Positions 14,574 through 24,279 of a stretch of 32,464 nt of DNA are shown piece after piece (position 1 is the stretch's first letter; each line of letters opens with the position of its first letter). The position numbers and the translations under genes were made by a program. Source of the DNA: DATGFB01 sp032160545 (GTDB taxonomy: Bacteria > Actinomycetota > Actinomycetes > Mycobacteriales > Jatrophihabitantaceae); assembly GCA_032160545.1 (NCBI GenBank), contig JAVHVN010000111.1, positions 1 to 32,464 on the forward strand, given 5' to 3'. Under the pieces are notes generated by a model that worked only from the letters and a program-made list of their open reading frames with translations, searched no databases and was not told the DNA's origin.

Positions 14574-15185
14574 ATGTCCGTCCGCAACGGCCTGCTGACG
14601 CTGCTCGACCAGCGTCCGATGCACGGCTACCAGCTACGCCAGGAGTTCGAGAACAGCACCGGCGCCACCTGGCCGCTCAACGTCGGGCAGGTCTACACGA
14701 CGCTCGGCCGGCTCGAGCGCGACGGGCTGGTGGCCGTGGTCGCCGCGCACGACGCGACGGACGACAGCCAGCGGATCTACGAGATCACGGGCGCGGGGCG
14801 GGCCGAGGTGCGCGCCTGGTTCACCACGCCGGTGCGGCACTCGGCGCCGCCGCGCGACGAGCTGGCAATCAAGCTGGCGATGGCGGTGCGCTCGCCCGAG
14901 GTCGACGTGCGGGCGGTCATCCAGTCCCAGCGCACGGCAACCGCGCGCGCGCTGCAGGACTACACCCGGGCACGCGAGGCTGCCGGCGACGACCTGTCCT
15001 GGCTGCTCGTCGCCGATTCGCTGATCTTTGCCGCCGAGGCCGAGATGCGCTGGCTCGACCACTGCGAGACCCGGCTGGTGCGCCACCGCGGAGCTCTCGC
15101 GACGCCGAGAGTGGCACCCGCCACCGGTCCCGAAGCGCCCGAAGCGCCGGCCGTGCCCGCCGTTGCCCAGGAGCAGGCGCGATGA
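14574..15185 (+). CDS. PadR family transcriptional regulator
   Basis: The protein has 203 residues. The winged-helix domain begins LLTLLDQRPMHGYQLRQEF, where the HGYQL motif is diagnostic of PadR, and continues with VYTTLGRLERDGLVAV (recognition helix and wing). A helical C-terminal dimerisation domain follows (about 95-180), then an Ala/Pro-rich tail. PadR proteins commonly repress an adjacent ABC exporter and release on binding an envelope-active compound; here the ATPase and permease follow at once. ATG 14574 has AGAGG nine bases upstream, and the stop overlaps the ATPase start by 4 bp. The direct repeat at 14528-14555 is the likely operator. Confidence 0.92.
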   Translation: MSVRNGLLTLLDQRPMHGYQLRQEFENSTGATWPLNVGQVYTTLGRLERDGLVAVVAAHDATDDSQRIYEITGAGRAEVRAWFTTPVRHSAPPRDELAIKLAMAVRSPEVDVRAVIQSQRTATARALQDYTRAREAAGDDLSWLLVADSLIFAAEAEMRWLDHCETRLVRHRGALATPRVAPATGPEAPEAPAVPAVAQEQAR

Positions 15186-15913
15186 CCGAGCGTCCGATCC
15201 TGCAGCTGCGCGCGGTCAGCCGAGTCCACGGCACCGGCTCGAGCGAGGTCCGCGCCCTCGACAGCGTCGACGTGTCGGTCGAGGCCAACGAGCTCGTCGC
15301 GGTCATGGGGCCGTCCGGCTCCGGCAAGTCCACGCTGCTGAATCTCGCCGGCGGTCTCGACTCGCCGACATCCGGTGACGTCGTCGTCGAAGGCATGCGA
15401 CTCGGCGGGCTGACCCGGTCCTCGCTCGCACAACTGCGCCGACGGTCCATCGGCTACGTCTTCCAGAACCTGAACCTCATCCCGTCGCTGACCGCGGCCG
15501 AGAACGTCATGCTGCCCCGAGAGCTCGACGGCATCCCGACTCGAAGGGCGCGCCGCGAGGCCACGGCGGCGCTCTGCGAGATGGGACTCGAGGCGCTGGC
15601 CGACCGGTTCCCGGACGACATGTCCGGTGGCCAGCAGCAGCGCGTCGCGATCGCACGGGCGCTCATCGGGGACCGGCGCCTGGTCCTCGCCGACGAACCC
15701 ACCGGCGCTCTCGACTCGGTGACCGGCGAGGAGGTGCTGCGCCTGCTGCGCAGCCGCTGCGACGCCGGCGCGGCCGGTGTGCTCGTCACGCACGACGCCC
15801 GGCACGCCGCCTGGGCCGACCGGATCGTGTTCCTGCGCGACGGTGCCGTGGTCGACGAGACGCCGCGGATCGACACGCCCGACTCGCTGCTCGCCACCGA
15901 GTCGCACCGGTGA
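15182..15913 (+). CDS. ABC transporter ATP-binding protein (MacB/LolD type)
   Basis: The ATPase has 243 residues with all motifs intact: Walker A GPSGSGKST (43-51), Q-loop Gln95, signature MSGGQ (147-151), Walker B LVLADEP (167-173) and H-loop His204. The GYVFQNLNLIPSLTAAENV region is typical of the MacB/LolD/FtsE group that works with FtsX-type permeases. It powers the permease encoded next, most likely export or extraction of a lipophilic or antimicrobial compound from the membrane. It overlaps PadR (ATGA) and the permease (GTGA) by 4 bp each, so the three genes form one translationally coupled operon. Confidence 0.95.
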   Translation: MTERPILQLRAVSRVHGTGSSEVRALDSVDVSVEANELVAVMGPSGSGKSTLLNLAGGLDSPTSGDVVVEGMRLGGLTRSSLAQLRRRSIGYVFQNLNLIPSLTAAENVMLPRELDGIPTRRARREATAALCEMGLEALADRFPDDMSGGQQQRVAIARALIGDRRLVLADEPTGALDSVTGEEVLRLLRSRCDAGAAGVLVTHDARHAAWADRIVFLRDGAVVDETPRIDTPDSLLATESHR

Positions 15914-18555
15914 CCGGACCCGCACTGCGAGCCGCCCTGCGCATCGCGCGGCGGGACGCGCTGCGGCACCGCTGGCGCAGCCTGCTCGTCGTCGCCCTCA
16001 TCGGCCTGCCGGTGTTCGCAGTCGGATGCGCCGACATCGCCTACCGCACCTGGCAGCTGGACCCCGCCGAGCGGGTCGGCCGCGAGATCGGCACGGCCGA
16101 CGCCGCCATCCGGGTCAGCTGCGCCGGGGTCAACCAGTTGCCGCAGGCGTGGTTCGCGAACGCCCTCGCGTGCCCCGCGAACGTCGGCTCCGCGCCGCAG
16201 CCGACGCAGTCGGCGCTGCTCGCACACCTGCCCTCGGGCACGCGCGCGATCGACCAGGTCTCGGCCGGCGTGCGAATCCGCACTGCGGCCGGCGTGAAGT
16301 ATGCCGACGAGGTGGGCCTCGACTACGCCGACCCGCTCGCGCGCGGCACCGTGATCCAACTGCAGGGACGGGCGCCGCGCACGACCGGCGAGACGGCTCT
16401 CACCGAGGCGCTCGCACACTCCACCGGCCTCAAGGTCGGCGACACGATGCGCACGGCCGGCCCGGACCGCGCCGTGACCGTGGTCGGCATCGTCCGCGAT
16501 GCCCGCTACCGCAAGATCGAGACGGCGTACGTGCTGCCCGCCGCGGTCGACCACTCGCAACCCGACCAGCTGTCGACGACGTGGCTCGTCGACACACCGG
16601 GGCCGGTCAGCTGGGCGGACGTGCTCGGCCTGAACCGCACCGGCTACCTGGTGCTGTCGCGCAGCGTGTACCTGAACCCGCCGCCGAGGTCCGAGGTGCC
16701 GTTCCCGCCGGGGCGCACCGGCGGCACGGCGGTCGTCGCCGCGCTCACTCTCGTCGTGGGCATGGCGCTGCTCGAGGTGGTCCTGCTCGCCGGGCCGGCC
16801 TTCGCGGTGAGCGCCCGGCGACAGCGGCATGACCTCGCGCTCGTGGCCGCGACCGGTGGCCGGCCGAGTGACTTGCGCAACGTCGTCCTTGCCAACGGTG
16901 TGGTGCTGGGGGCCGCGGCCGGCATCGCCGCGACGGCCGGAGCAGTGCTCCTGACAGCTGTCGGCATCCCGACTCTGGGCCCGCTGATCGATCAGATCCC
17001 CGGCCACTTCGACGCTCGCCCCGGCGAGCTCGCCGCCGTCGCGTCCGTCAGCCTCGTCACCGCGTTGCTCGCCGCGATGCTCCCGGCCGTGCATGCCGCA
17101 CGCACCGATGTCGTGGCTGCTCTCGCCGGGCGCCGCGGCACGGTGCGTACGCGCGGCCGGGTGCCGATCGCCGGTGCGGCGGTCGCCGGTCTCGGGATCG
17201 TGATTGCGATCTTCGGCGCCCTCGCCGGTACGACGGCCACCTCGATCCTGCTCGGCGTCGCCCTCACCGAACTCGGTCTGATCGCCTGCACACCCACGAT
17301 CATCGGTGCGGCGGCCCGGCTCGGCGGGCGCCTGCCGGTCGCGCCCCGCATCGCGCTGCGCGACGCGGGCCGCAACCGCTCGGCGGCCACGCCGGCCGTG
17401 GCGGCGGTCATGGCCTCGATGATCGGCGCGGTCGCGATCCTGATCGGGGTCACGAGCACGCAGGATCGCGACCGGCGCACCTACCAGCCGATGCTGCCCG
17501 ACCAGGCGGTGCTGGTCCGGCTCTCCCAGCCAGGTACGGGCGGAGCGGCTCCGGCGGCCGCCCGAGTGGCTGCCATCGTCGACAGCCTGCGCCGCAACCT
17601 GCCCGTCGAGGCGCTGGCCGTGGTTCGTGCCCCGTACGACGGGTGCGCCGACGCGAGCGGCCCGGTGTGCGAGTCGACCTTCGTCAACCTCGTCACGACG
17701 GACCGCTCAGCGGCTCGGTATCGCGGCGGCGGATGGCCGTTCGTCCTCGTCGACGACGGGTCGGGGGTGGCCGCGCTGTTCGGGCGGCCCGAGCCGGCGG
17801 CTGCCGCGGCGCTCCGCGCCGGCCACGCCGTGGTACCCGATGCGACGGCCGTGCAGAACGGGACCGTGACCATCCAGTTCACCTCGACCCGCGGGGGCAA
17901 GGACGAGCCGCTCACATCGGCCAACTCGCTGCAGCTGCCGGCGACAATCGTCACCGACGGCTTCGCCCCCGCGGGCGTGATCCTGCCCCCGTCGGCCGTC
18001 ACGCGGCTGGGTGTTCCGTCCGCGGTCGGGGTGACCGCCACGACGACCCGCCCTCCGACGGACCGCGAGCTGCAGGCAGCCCGTGGTGCAGTGCAGCAGA
18101 TCGATCCGACGTTGAGACTCGACATCGAGACGGGTTTCCACGACAGCTCCGCCGGGGCCCTCTACGCGCTCGTCGGAGTGGCGGCGCTGATCGCCCTGGG
18201 GGCGGCCTCGATCGCCACCGCGCTGGCGAACGCCGACGGGCGCGATGACCTCGTCACGCTCGCCGCGGTCGGCGCCGCACCGCGCACCCGCCGGCTCATC
18301 TCGCTGTCGCGAGCCGGCGTGATCGCCGGCCTCGGTTGCCTGATCGGCGTGGCGGCCGGGTTCGTGCCGGCGTACGCATGGCAGCGCGCCGTGCACAGCT
18401 CCGGCCCGAACGGCGGCGGGCTCGATCTCTCGATGCACTTCGTCGTGCCGTGGCCGCCGATCCTGCTGGCGCTCGTCGGCGTCCCCCTCGTCACGTCGGC
18501 CATAGCGGGCCTCGCGACGAGGTCACGGCTGCCATCCGAACGCGCGGGATCGTGA
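15910..18555 (+). CDS. FtsX-family ABC transporter permease with two FtsX domains
   Basis: The protein has 881 residues, a single chain with both permease halves. An N-terminal helix at about 25-42 is followed by a large extracytoplasmic domain. The first FtsX domain has helices near 272-300, 322-350 and 372-395. Further helices lie near 418-466 and 498-515. A second external domain follows, and the last three helices (about 752-775, 804-825 and 855-876) form the second FtsX domain. The motif QRHDLALVAATGGRPSDLRN and its C-terminal counterpart GRDDLVTLAAVGAAPRTRR are the coupling-helix regions of the two halves. It pairs with the upstream ATPase. The GTG start at 15910 overlaps the ATPase stop. 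The stop at 18555 directly abuts the stop of the convergent gene. Confidence 0.9.
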   Translation: MTGPALRAALRIARRDALRHRWRSLLVVALIGLPVFAVGCADIAYRTWQLDPAERVGREIGTADAAIRVSCAGVNQLPQAWFANALACPANVGSAPQPTQSALLAHLPSGTRAIDQVSAGVRIRTAAGVKYADEVGLDYADPLARGTVIQLQGRAPRTTGETALTEALAHSTGLKVGDTMRTAGPDRAVTVVGIVRDARYRKIETAYVLPAAVDHSQPDQLSTTWLVDTPGPVSWADVLGLNRTGYLVLSRSVYLNPPPRSEVPFPPGRTGGTAVVAALTLVVGMALLEVVLLAGPAFAVSARRQRHDLALVAATGGRPSDLRNVVLANGVVLGAAAGIAATAGAVLLTAVGIPTLGPLIDQIPGHFDARPGELAAVASVSLVTALLAAMLPAVHAARTDVVAALAGRRGTVRTRGRVPIAGAAVAGLGIVIAIFGALAGTTATSILLGVALTELGLIACTPTIIGAAARLGGRLPVAPRIALRDAGRNRSAATPAVAAVMASMIGAVAILIGVTSTQDRDRRTYQPMLPDQAVLVRLSQPGTGGAAPAAARVAAIVDSLRRNLPVEALAVVRAPYDGCADASGPVCESTFVNLVTTDRSAARYRGGGWPFVLVDDGSGVAALFGRPEPAAAAALRAGHAVVPDATAVQNGTVTIQFTSTRGGKDEPLTSANSLQLPATIVTDGFAPAGVILPPSAVTRLGVPSAVGVTATTTRPPTDRELQAARGAVQQIDPTLRLDIETGFHDSSAGALYALVGVAALIALGAASIATALANADGRDDLVTLAAVGAAPRTRRLISLSRAGVIAGLGCLIGVAAGFVPAYAWQRAVHSSGPNGGGLDLSMHFVVPWPPILLALVGVPLVTSAIAGLATRSRLPSERAGS

Positions 18556-19557
18556 TCAGAAGAACTCGAGCAGCAGTGCCGCGGCCGCCACGACCGGCAC
18601 CTGGTGCCATCGCAGCATCACGTATCGCTCCTGGTCGAACGCATGGAACTTGCGCAGGTAGCGGTACAGCCGCTCGACGCTGATCAGCGGGTCCAGCAGG
18701 TGCACCGCCGCGTACGCGAGCCTGCCGAGGGCGCCGAGGTGCCCGCGGTTGACGAACAACTCCGGGAACGGTGCGAACGCGAGCGAGATGCGTTCGACGC
18801 CGTGCCCGTCCCCCCATTCCACCGTCTCGGCGATCAGCCGCTCGTCGACGCCGTTCGGCGCCTCGGGTGCGCGGATCGGAAGGTCGAGGGATAGGTCGTG
18901 CTGCCCTGCCCAGAGGTAGCGGTGCGCGGCCACCACCGAGCCGTGCGCGTCCCGGGCGAGGGCCAGGACGGCGTCGGGTGAGCGCCCGTCGAACAGCCGG
19001 CCGAGGATCATCGAGAAGCCACGGCTGTCGACCCGGTGCGACCGGCGCATGAGCGCCCGAAGCTGCTGCACCTCGGACTGGGTGAGTTCGCCCTCGCGAC
19101 GGAATTCGACCGTGACGCCGGCGTTGCGCGAGCGCTGCACCGCCTGGCGCAGGTTGCGGAACCGGCGACCCGAGAGGGTGAACTTCGCGCGGTCGACGAC
19201 GACGTCGCGCCCGATCGGAACGCTGGCAAGCCCGTGCGACGACCAGATCGGCTTGGCGCGCTCGCCGGCGCCGAGCACGGCCACCCGCAGCCGCCGCCGG
19301 CGCGCCTCGGCCAGGAAGGCCTCGATGGCCGCCTCCCACGACTTCGGCATCCCGACCGGATCGCCGGCGGCCACCGCACACCCGAGCCGCACGCGGTACC
19401 CCACCGCCGCGCCGCCGTCGGGCGCGAAGGCGTAACTCTTCTCCGGGCGCAGCGCGAAGGGCGCGAGCGGGTCACCGTCACTCACCGCGACCAGCTGCCG
19501 GACGCGCCGGAACTCGGCATCGCCGGTTGCCGCCGGAACCCGGCTGGGAACGCTCAT
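18556..19557 (-). CDS. DUF2156 (MprF C-terminal-like, GNAT-fold) protein
   Basis: The soluble protein has 333 residues and resembles the aminoacyl-transferring C-terminal domain of MprF phosphatidylglycerol lysyltransferases, without the flippase helices. Visible family patterns include SYAFAPDGGAAVGYRVRLG, GDPVGMP followed by the WEAAIEAFLAEARRR helix, and the ending LISVERLYRYLRKFHAFDQE. Free-standing DUF2156 proteins are common in actinobacteria. Some may transfer aminoacyl groups to lipids; for this one the substrate is unknown. A hydrophobic C-terminus (VVAAAALLLEFF) may associate with the membrane. ATG 19557 lies 4 bp after the stop of the thioredoxin-fold/TPR gene, so the two are probably co-transcribed. 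Confidence 0.75.
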   Translation of the reverse strand: MSVPSRVPAATGDAEFRRVRQLVAVSDGDPLAPFALRPEKSYAFAPDGGAAVGYRVRLGCAVAAGDPVGMPKSWEAAIEAFLAEARRRRLRVAVLGAGERAKPIWSSHGLASVPIGRDVVVDRAKFTLSGRRFRNLRQAVQRSRNAGVTVEFRREGELTQSEVQQLRALMRRSHRVDSRGFSMILGRLFDGRSPDAVLALARDAHGSVVAAHRYLWAGQHDLSLDLPIRAPEAPNGVDERLIAETVEWGDGHGVERISLAFAPFPELFVNRGHLGALGRLAYAAVHLLDPLISVERLYRYLRKFHAFDQERYVMLRWHQVPVVAAAALLLEFF

Positions 19558-19561
19558 CAGG

Positions 19562-20539
19562 CTAGAAAAGCACCCGTGCCATCTCGCGACGTGCAGGCGC
19601 GACGCGGGGGTCATCGGAACCGAGCAGGTCGAAGTACTGGAGCAGGCGGGCGCGGACCCGGTCACGGTCGTCGCCGGTCGTGCCGCCGAGCGTCCCGAGC
19701 AGCCGCTGCAGTGCGCCCCCGGCGTCACCGCCGGCCATGGCCAGGTCGGCCGCTGCGAGTTGCGCGTCGATGTCGTCCGGAGCGGCGTCGGCACGTGCGG
19801 CAGCATCCGGATCGACCGACTCGATGCGCTGGAGCAGCTTGGTCTGCAGCAGCGCCAGGGCTGCCTCGGTGTTGTTCGGCTCGGCGTCGAGGATCGCCTG
19901 GTACCGCTGGGCGGCGAGGCCGAAGTCACCGTTCTCGAGTGCCTCCTCGGCCGCGACGAAGCGAGGGTCCTCGGGTTCTTCGGGAGCGGCCGGCTCTGCC
20001 GCGTCGTCATCGTCGTCCGCGACCGGCGGGACGGCCGACAGCCCGGCTTCCCGACCGGCCTGCGCGACCGCGTCGAGAAAATCGCGCAGCTGGTCCTCGG
20101 GCAGCACACCCTCGAACCCCGGGACGAGCTGGCCGCCGATGACGGCATACACGGTCGGGACGGCGCGCACCTGCAGCGCCTGGATGAGGCGTGGGTTCTC
20201 CTCGACGTCGATGACGGCGAGGATCCACGCACCGTTCGCCTCGGCGGCGAGCCGCTCGAGCAGCTGCGACAGCTGCTCGCTGCCCGGCGCCCTGGCCGAA
20301 CGCACCTCGATGAGCACCGGCACCTGGAACGAGCGGTCGAGCACCTCGGCCTGGAAGGTCGCCTCGGTGACGTGGACGACCGACTGGCCCGGAGCGGGCG
20401 GCGGCGCCTCGGCGGCACGGGCCGCCGCTTCGTTGCGCGCCTGCACGGCGGCGAGGTCGACGGCACCGGACATCGCAGCGGTCATTGCAGGACTCGGCGC
20501 GGCGGGACGACGGCCTGATCCAGGGGCTCCGGGACGCAT
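19562..20539 (-). CDS. Thioredoxin-fold plus TPR protein (CnoX/YbbN-like) lacking the CXXC site
   Basis: The protein has 325 residues. After a Pro/Ala-rich start (AMSGAVDLAAVQAR is typical of actinobacterial members), a thioredoxin fold spans about 52-165, with VRAVPTVYAVIGGQLVPGFEG carrying the cis-Pro. Where WCGPC would lie it has RSARAPGSEQL (about 80-90), so there is no redox cysteine pair. An acidic linker (DDDDDAAEPAAPEEPEDP) leads to TPR-like helices (about 200-325). E. coli CnoX with this layout is a holdase that passes clients to DnaK and GroEL; that role is inferred. I chose ATG 20539 because family members begin near it; an in-frame TTG at 20563 would add eight residues. It is divergent from the crotonase gene. 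Confidence 0.8.
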   Translation of the reverse strand: MRPGAPGSGRRPAAPSPAMTAAMSGAVDLAAVQARNEAAARAAEAPPPAPGQSVVHVTEATFQAEVLDRSFQVPVLIEVRSARAPGSEQLSQLLERLAAEANGAWILAVIDVEENPRLIQALQVRAVPTVYAVIGGQLVPGFEGVLPEDQLRDFLDAVAQAGREAGLSAVPPVADDDDDAAEPAAPEEPEDPRFVAAEEALENGDFGLAAQRYQAILDAEPNNTEAALALLQTKLLQRIESVDPDAAARADAAPDDIDAQLAAADLAMAGGDAGGALQRLLGTLGGTTGDDRDRVRARLLQYFDLLGSDDPRVAPARREMARVLF

Positions 20540-20620
20540 CTGTCCAGTTTCCCACGTTGACAATCAGCCGCGACGCCGGTGAGGTCGCGGCATGATCGAA
20601 CGCCACGACCCCGCCGTCCG

Positions 20621-21376
20621 ATGAACGTCCGGATCGACAAGTGCGATGCCGTCTGGACGGTCGTCCTCGACCGCCCCGAGCACCGCAACGCGGTCAACGG
20701 CGAGACCGCGACGGCACTCGCCGAGGCCTTCGCCGAGTTCGACGCCGACGACTCGGCGAGCGTGGCCGTGCTCTGGGGCGCGGGCGGCACGTTCTGCGCC
20801 GGGGCCGACCTGCACGAGATGTCCAACCCGCTGAACGACGACGTGACCGACACGGGTCCGATGGGGCCGTCCCGGCTCGCGCTGGGCAAGCCGGTGATCG
20901 CGGCCGTGAGCGGGTACGCGGTCGCGGGCGGTCTCGAGCTCGCCCTGTGGTGCGACCTGCGCGTCGTCGAGCAGGACGCGGTGCTCGGGGTGTTCTGCCG
21001 GCGCTGGGGCGTGCCGCTGATCGACGGCGGCACCGTCCGGCTGCCCCGGATCGTCGGCCTGGGCCGGGCACTCGACCTGATCCTCACCGGCCGCCCGGTC
21101 GACGCCGGCGAGGCGCACGCGATCGGCCTCGCAGATCGGGTGGTTGCGCCCGGCGAGGCTCGCAGCGCCGCCGAGTCGCTCGCCGCCGAGATCGCGCGCT
21201 TTCCGCAGGCGTGCGTCCGCTCGGACCGCCGCTCGGTCTACGACGGGTTCGGTCTGGACGAACGCGCGGCGCTCGCGCAGGAGTTCGCGACCGGCCGCGC
21301 CGTGCTGGCCGGCGCGCTGCAGGGCGCTGCCCGTTTCGCCGCCGGTGAGGGCCGCGGCGGCAGCCTGCCCACCTGA
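20621..21376 (+). CDS. Crotonase/enoyl-CoA hydratase-isomerase family protein
   Basis: The protein has 251 residues. The oxyanion-hole segments are present: AGGTFCAGADLHEM and VSGYAVAGGLELALWCDL. The first catalytic glutamate of enoyl-CoA hydratase (Glu144 of the rat enzyme) has a counterpart in GGLELAL. The second (Glu164) aligns with Cys in VFCRRWGVPLIDGGT, a variant seen in many actinobacterial crotonases of unassigned reaction. It may act on a different acyl-CoA or as an isomerase rather than as a plain hydratase. ATG 20621 is preferred; a GTG at 20579 would add 14 basic residues unlike the family. No ribosome site precedes either start. The gene converges on icmA with a 21-bp gap. Confidence 0.85.
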   Translation: MNVRIDKCDAVWTVVLDRPEHRNAVNGETATALAEAFAEFDADDSASVAVLWGAGGTFCAGADLHEMSNPLNDDVTDTGPMGPSRLALGKPVIAAVSGYAVAGGLELALWCDLRVVEQDAVLGVFCRRWGVPLIDGGTVRLPRIVGLGRALDLILTGRPVDAGEAHAIGLADRVVAPGEARSAAESLAAEIARFPQACVRSDRRSVYDGFGLDERAALAQEFATGRAVLAGALQGAARFAAGEGRGGSLPT

Positions 21377-21397
21377 CCGCGCGGGGCGGGCGGAACG

Positions 21398-23065
<1,668 letters not shown>

Positions 23066-23105
23066 TCGCTCTGCCTACCTCATCGTGCGGTCAGCGGGAT
23101 GACAT

Positions 23106-23693
23106 TTATTCGGACGTCCTAGTAAATCTAGCACCGGAACCTCCTGCCAGCAGCTGCTCGATGCGGGCGAGCGATGCCGCGAGCAGCTCGACGTCGCCCT
23201 TGGTCGCCCCCTGCTCGAGCGGCTTGAGCGTCAGCACGAGCTGCCCGCCGGGATCGAGCACGCCGTGCTCGACCTGGGCGATGTCGTCGCCGTTCTGCAG
23301 CCGTACCGCGTGGTCGAGTTCAGCGCGTCGCAGGCCGACGTGGCGGGCTGCACGCTCGAGGATCCGGCCGCCCTCGATGATCGTGGTGTCGGTGCCGTCG
23401 AATGCCAGGGCCACCTTGTCGCTGCGCTGCGCGGCCCAGTTCAGCGCCGAGTTGACCGCCACGAGCGTCACGGCGCCGACGGCGGCCCCGGTCACGCTGT
23501 TGTCGTTGCCGATGATGCCGTTCTGCACGACGTTCGACAGCAGCACCATGACCACGATGTCCAGGCTGTTCAGTCCGGCGAGCTCCCGCTTGCCGGTGGC
23601 ACGCAGCAGCACCGCGATGAGCGCGTAGATCAGGACGGTGCGCAACACCTTCTCGGCAACCGGCACCTGAAGGTGGAAGATGTCATGCCACAC
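23106..23693 (-). CDS. DUF421 (YetF-like) membrane protein
   Basis: The protein has 195 residues. Three N-terminal helices (LRTVLIYALIAVLLRATG, DIVVMVLLSNVVQNGIIG and GAAVGAVTLVAVNSALNWA) are followed by a soluble domain (about 90-170) that has the DUF421 features ALAFDGTDTTIIEGGRI and LRRAELDHAVRLQNGDDIAQVEHGVLDP (given here as two parts of one domain: the helix with LDHAVR and the strand with VEHGVLDP). YetF-type proteins are linked to envelope and spore stress in Bacillus but have no settled biochemical role. GTG 23693 is the only suitable start, with a weak ribosome site. The gene lies 24 bp after the MarR stop and before icmA, so co-transcription is likely. Confidence 0.85.
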   Translation of the reverse strand: MWHDIFHLQVPVAEKVLRTVLIYALIAVLLRATGKRELAGLNSLDIVVMVLLSNVVQNGIIGNDNSVTGAAVGAVTLVAVNSALNWAAQRSDKVALAFDGTDTTIIEGGRILERAARHVGLRRAELDHAVRLQNGDDIAQVEHGVLDPGGQLVLTLKPLEQGATKGDVELLAASLARIEQLLAGGSGARFTRTSE

Positions 23694-23717
23694 GACGGGC
23701 TCCGATCGGTCGGGGAC

Positions 23718-24248
23718 TCAGGTTTCCTCGAAGTCGTGGGCGTCTTTACGCAGCCGGCGGAAGATCGCGAACACCCGCTCCAGGTCGTCGGTGTTCAGCG
23801 ACCCCATTCCGAACCGGGCGGCGTTGAGCGTCGCGGTCGCCTTGCTTGCGATCTCACGGCCCTCCTCGGTGATCACGGCGAGCGTCCCACGGCCGTCCCG
23901 CGGATTGGGCTCGCGACGCACGAGCCCCGCCGCCTCGAGGCGGTCGATGACGTTGGTGACGGACGTCGCGTGCACCTGCAGCCGCTCGCCGATCTTCGAC
24001 AGGGGCAGTGAGCCGTTGTGCGAGAACGCCAGCAGGACGAGCGTCTCGTACCGGCTGAACGTCACGCCGTAAGGGCGCAGCATCGCATCGAGCTCGGCAA
24101 TCAGGATCTGCTGCGCCCGCATGATCGAGGTGACCGCCCGCATGGCGGCGTACACGTCGTCCTCCTCGCCAGGCCAGTGCTCCACCCAGGACTGGGCGGC
24201 CTGCTCGATAGGGTCGAAGCCGAGCGGGTGGCGGCGCTGAGGCACCAC
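23718..24248 (-). CDS. MarR family transcriptional regulator
   Basis: The protein has 176 residues. The winged helix-turn-helix includes GVTFSRYETLVLLAFSHNG, then LSKIGERLQVHATSVTNVID (recognition helix) and the wing DxRGxx pattern NPRDGRGTLAVITEEG. Helices at both ends would form the dimer. The start is GTG 24248, with a second GTG directly after it at 24245. It is divergent from glutaryl-CoA dehydrogenase with only 31 bp between starts and lies upstream of DUF421 and icmA, so it is a good candidate regulator of both directions. MarR proteins near acyl-CoA genes often sense CoA thioesters or aromatic acids; the ligand here is unknown. Confidence 0.92.
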   Translation of the reverse strand: MVPQRRHPLGFDPIEQAAQSWVEHWPGEEDDVYAAMRAVTSIMRAQQILIAELDAMLRPYGVTFSRYETLVLLAFSHNGSLPLSKIGERLQVHATSVTNVIDRLEAAGLVRREPNPRDGRGTLAVITEEGREIASKATATLNAARFGMGSLNTDDLERVFAIFRRLRKDAHDFEET

Positions 24249-24254
24249 AGCAGA

Positions 24255-24272
24255 CTAACCGCCGAGTAACTT
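24255..24272 (+). promoter_or_regulatory. gcdH promoter with imperfect CTAAC-N6-GTAAC site
   Basis: CTAAC (24255-24259) and GTAAC (24266-24270) flank six bases in the 31-bp gap between the divergent MarR and gcdH starts. TAACTT (24267-24272) fits the actinobacterial -10 pattern TANNNT and ends seven bases before ATG 24280, the spacing of a leaderless transcript. A regulator bound here would block gcdH and probably the MarR gene itself. Confidence 0.45.
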
Positions 24273-24279
24273 GCAGGGC

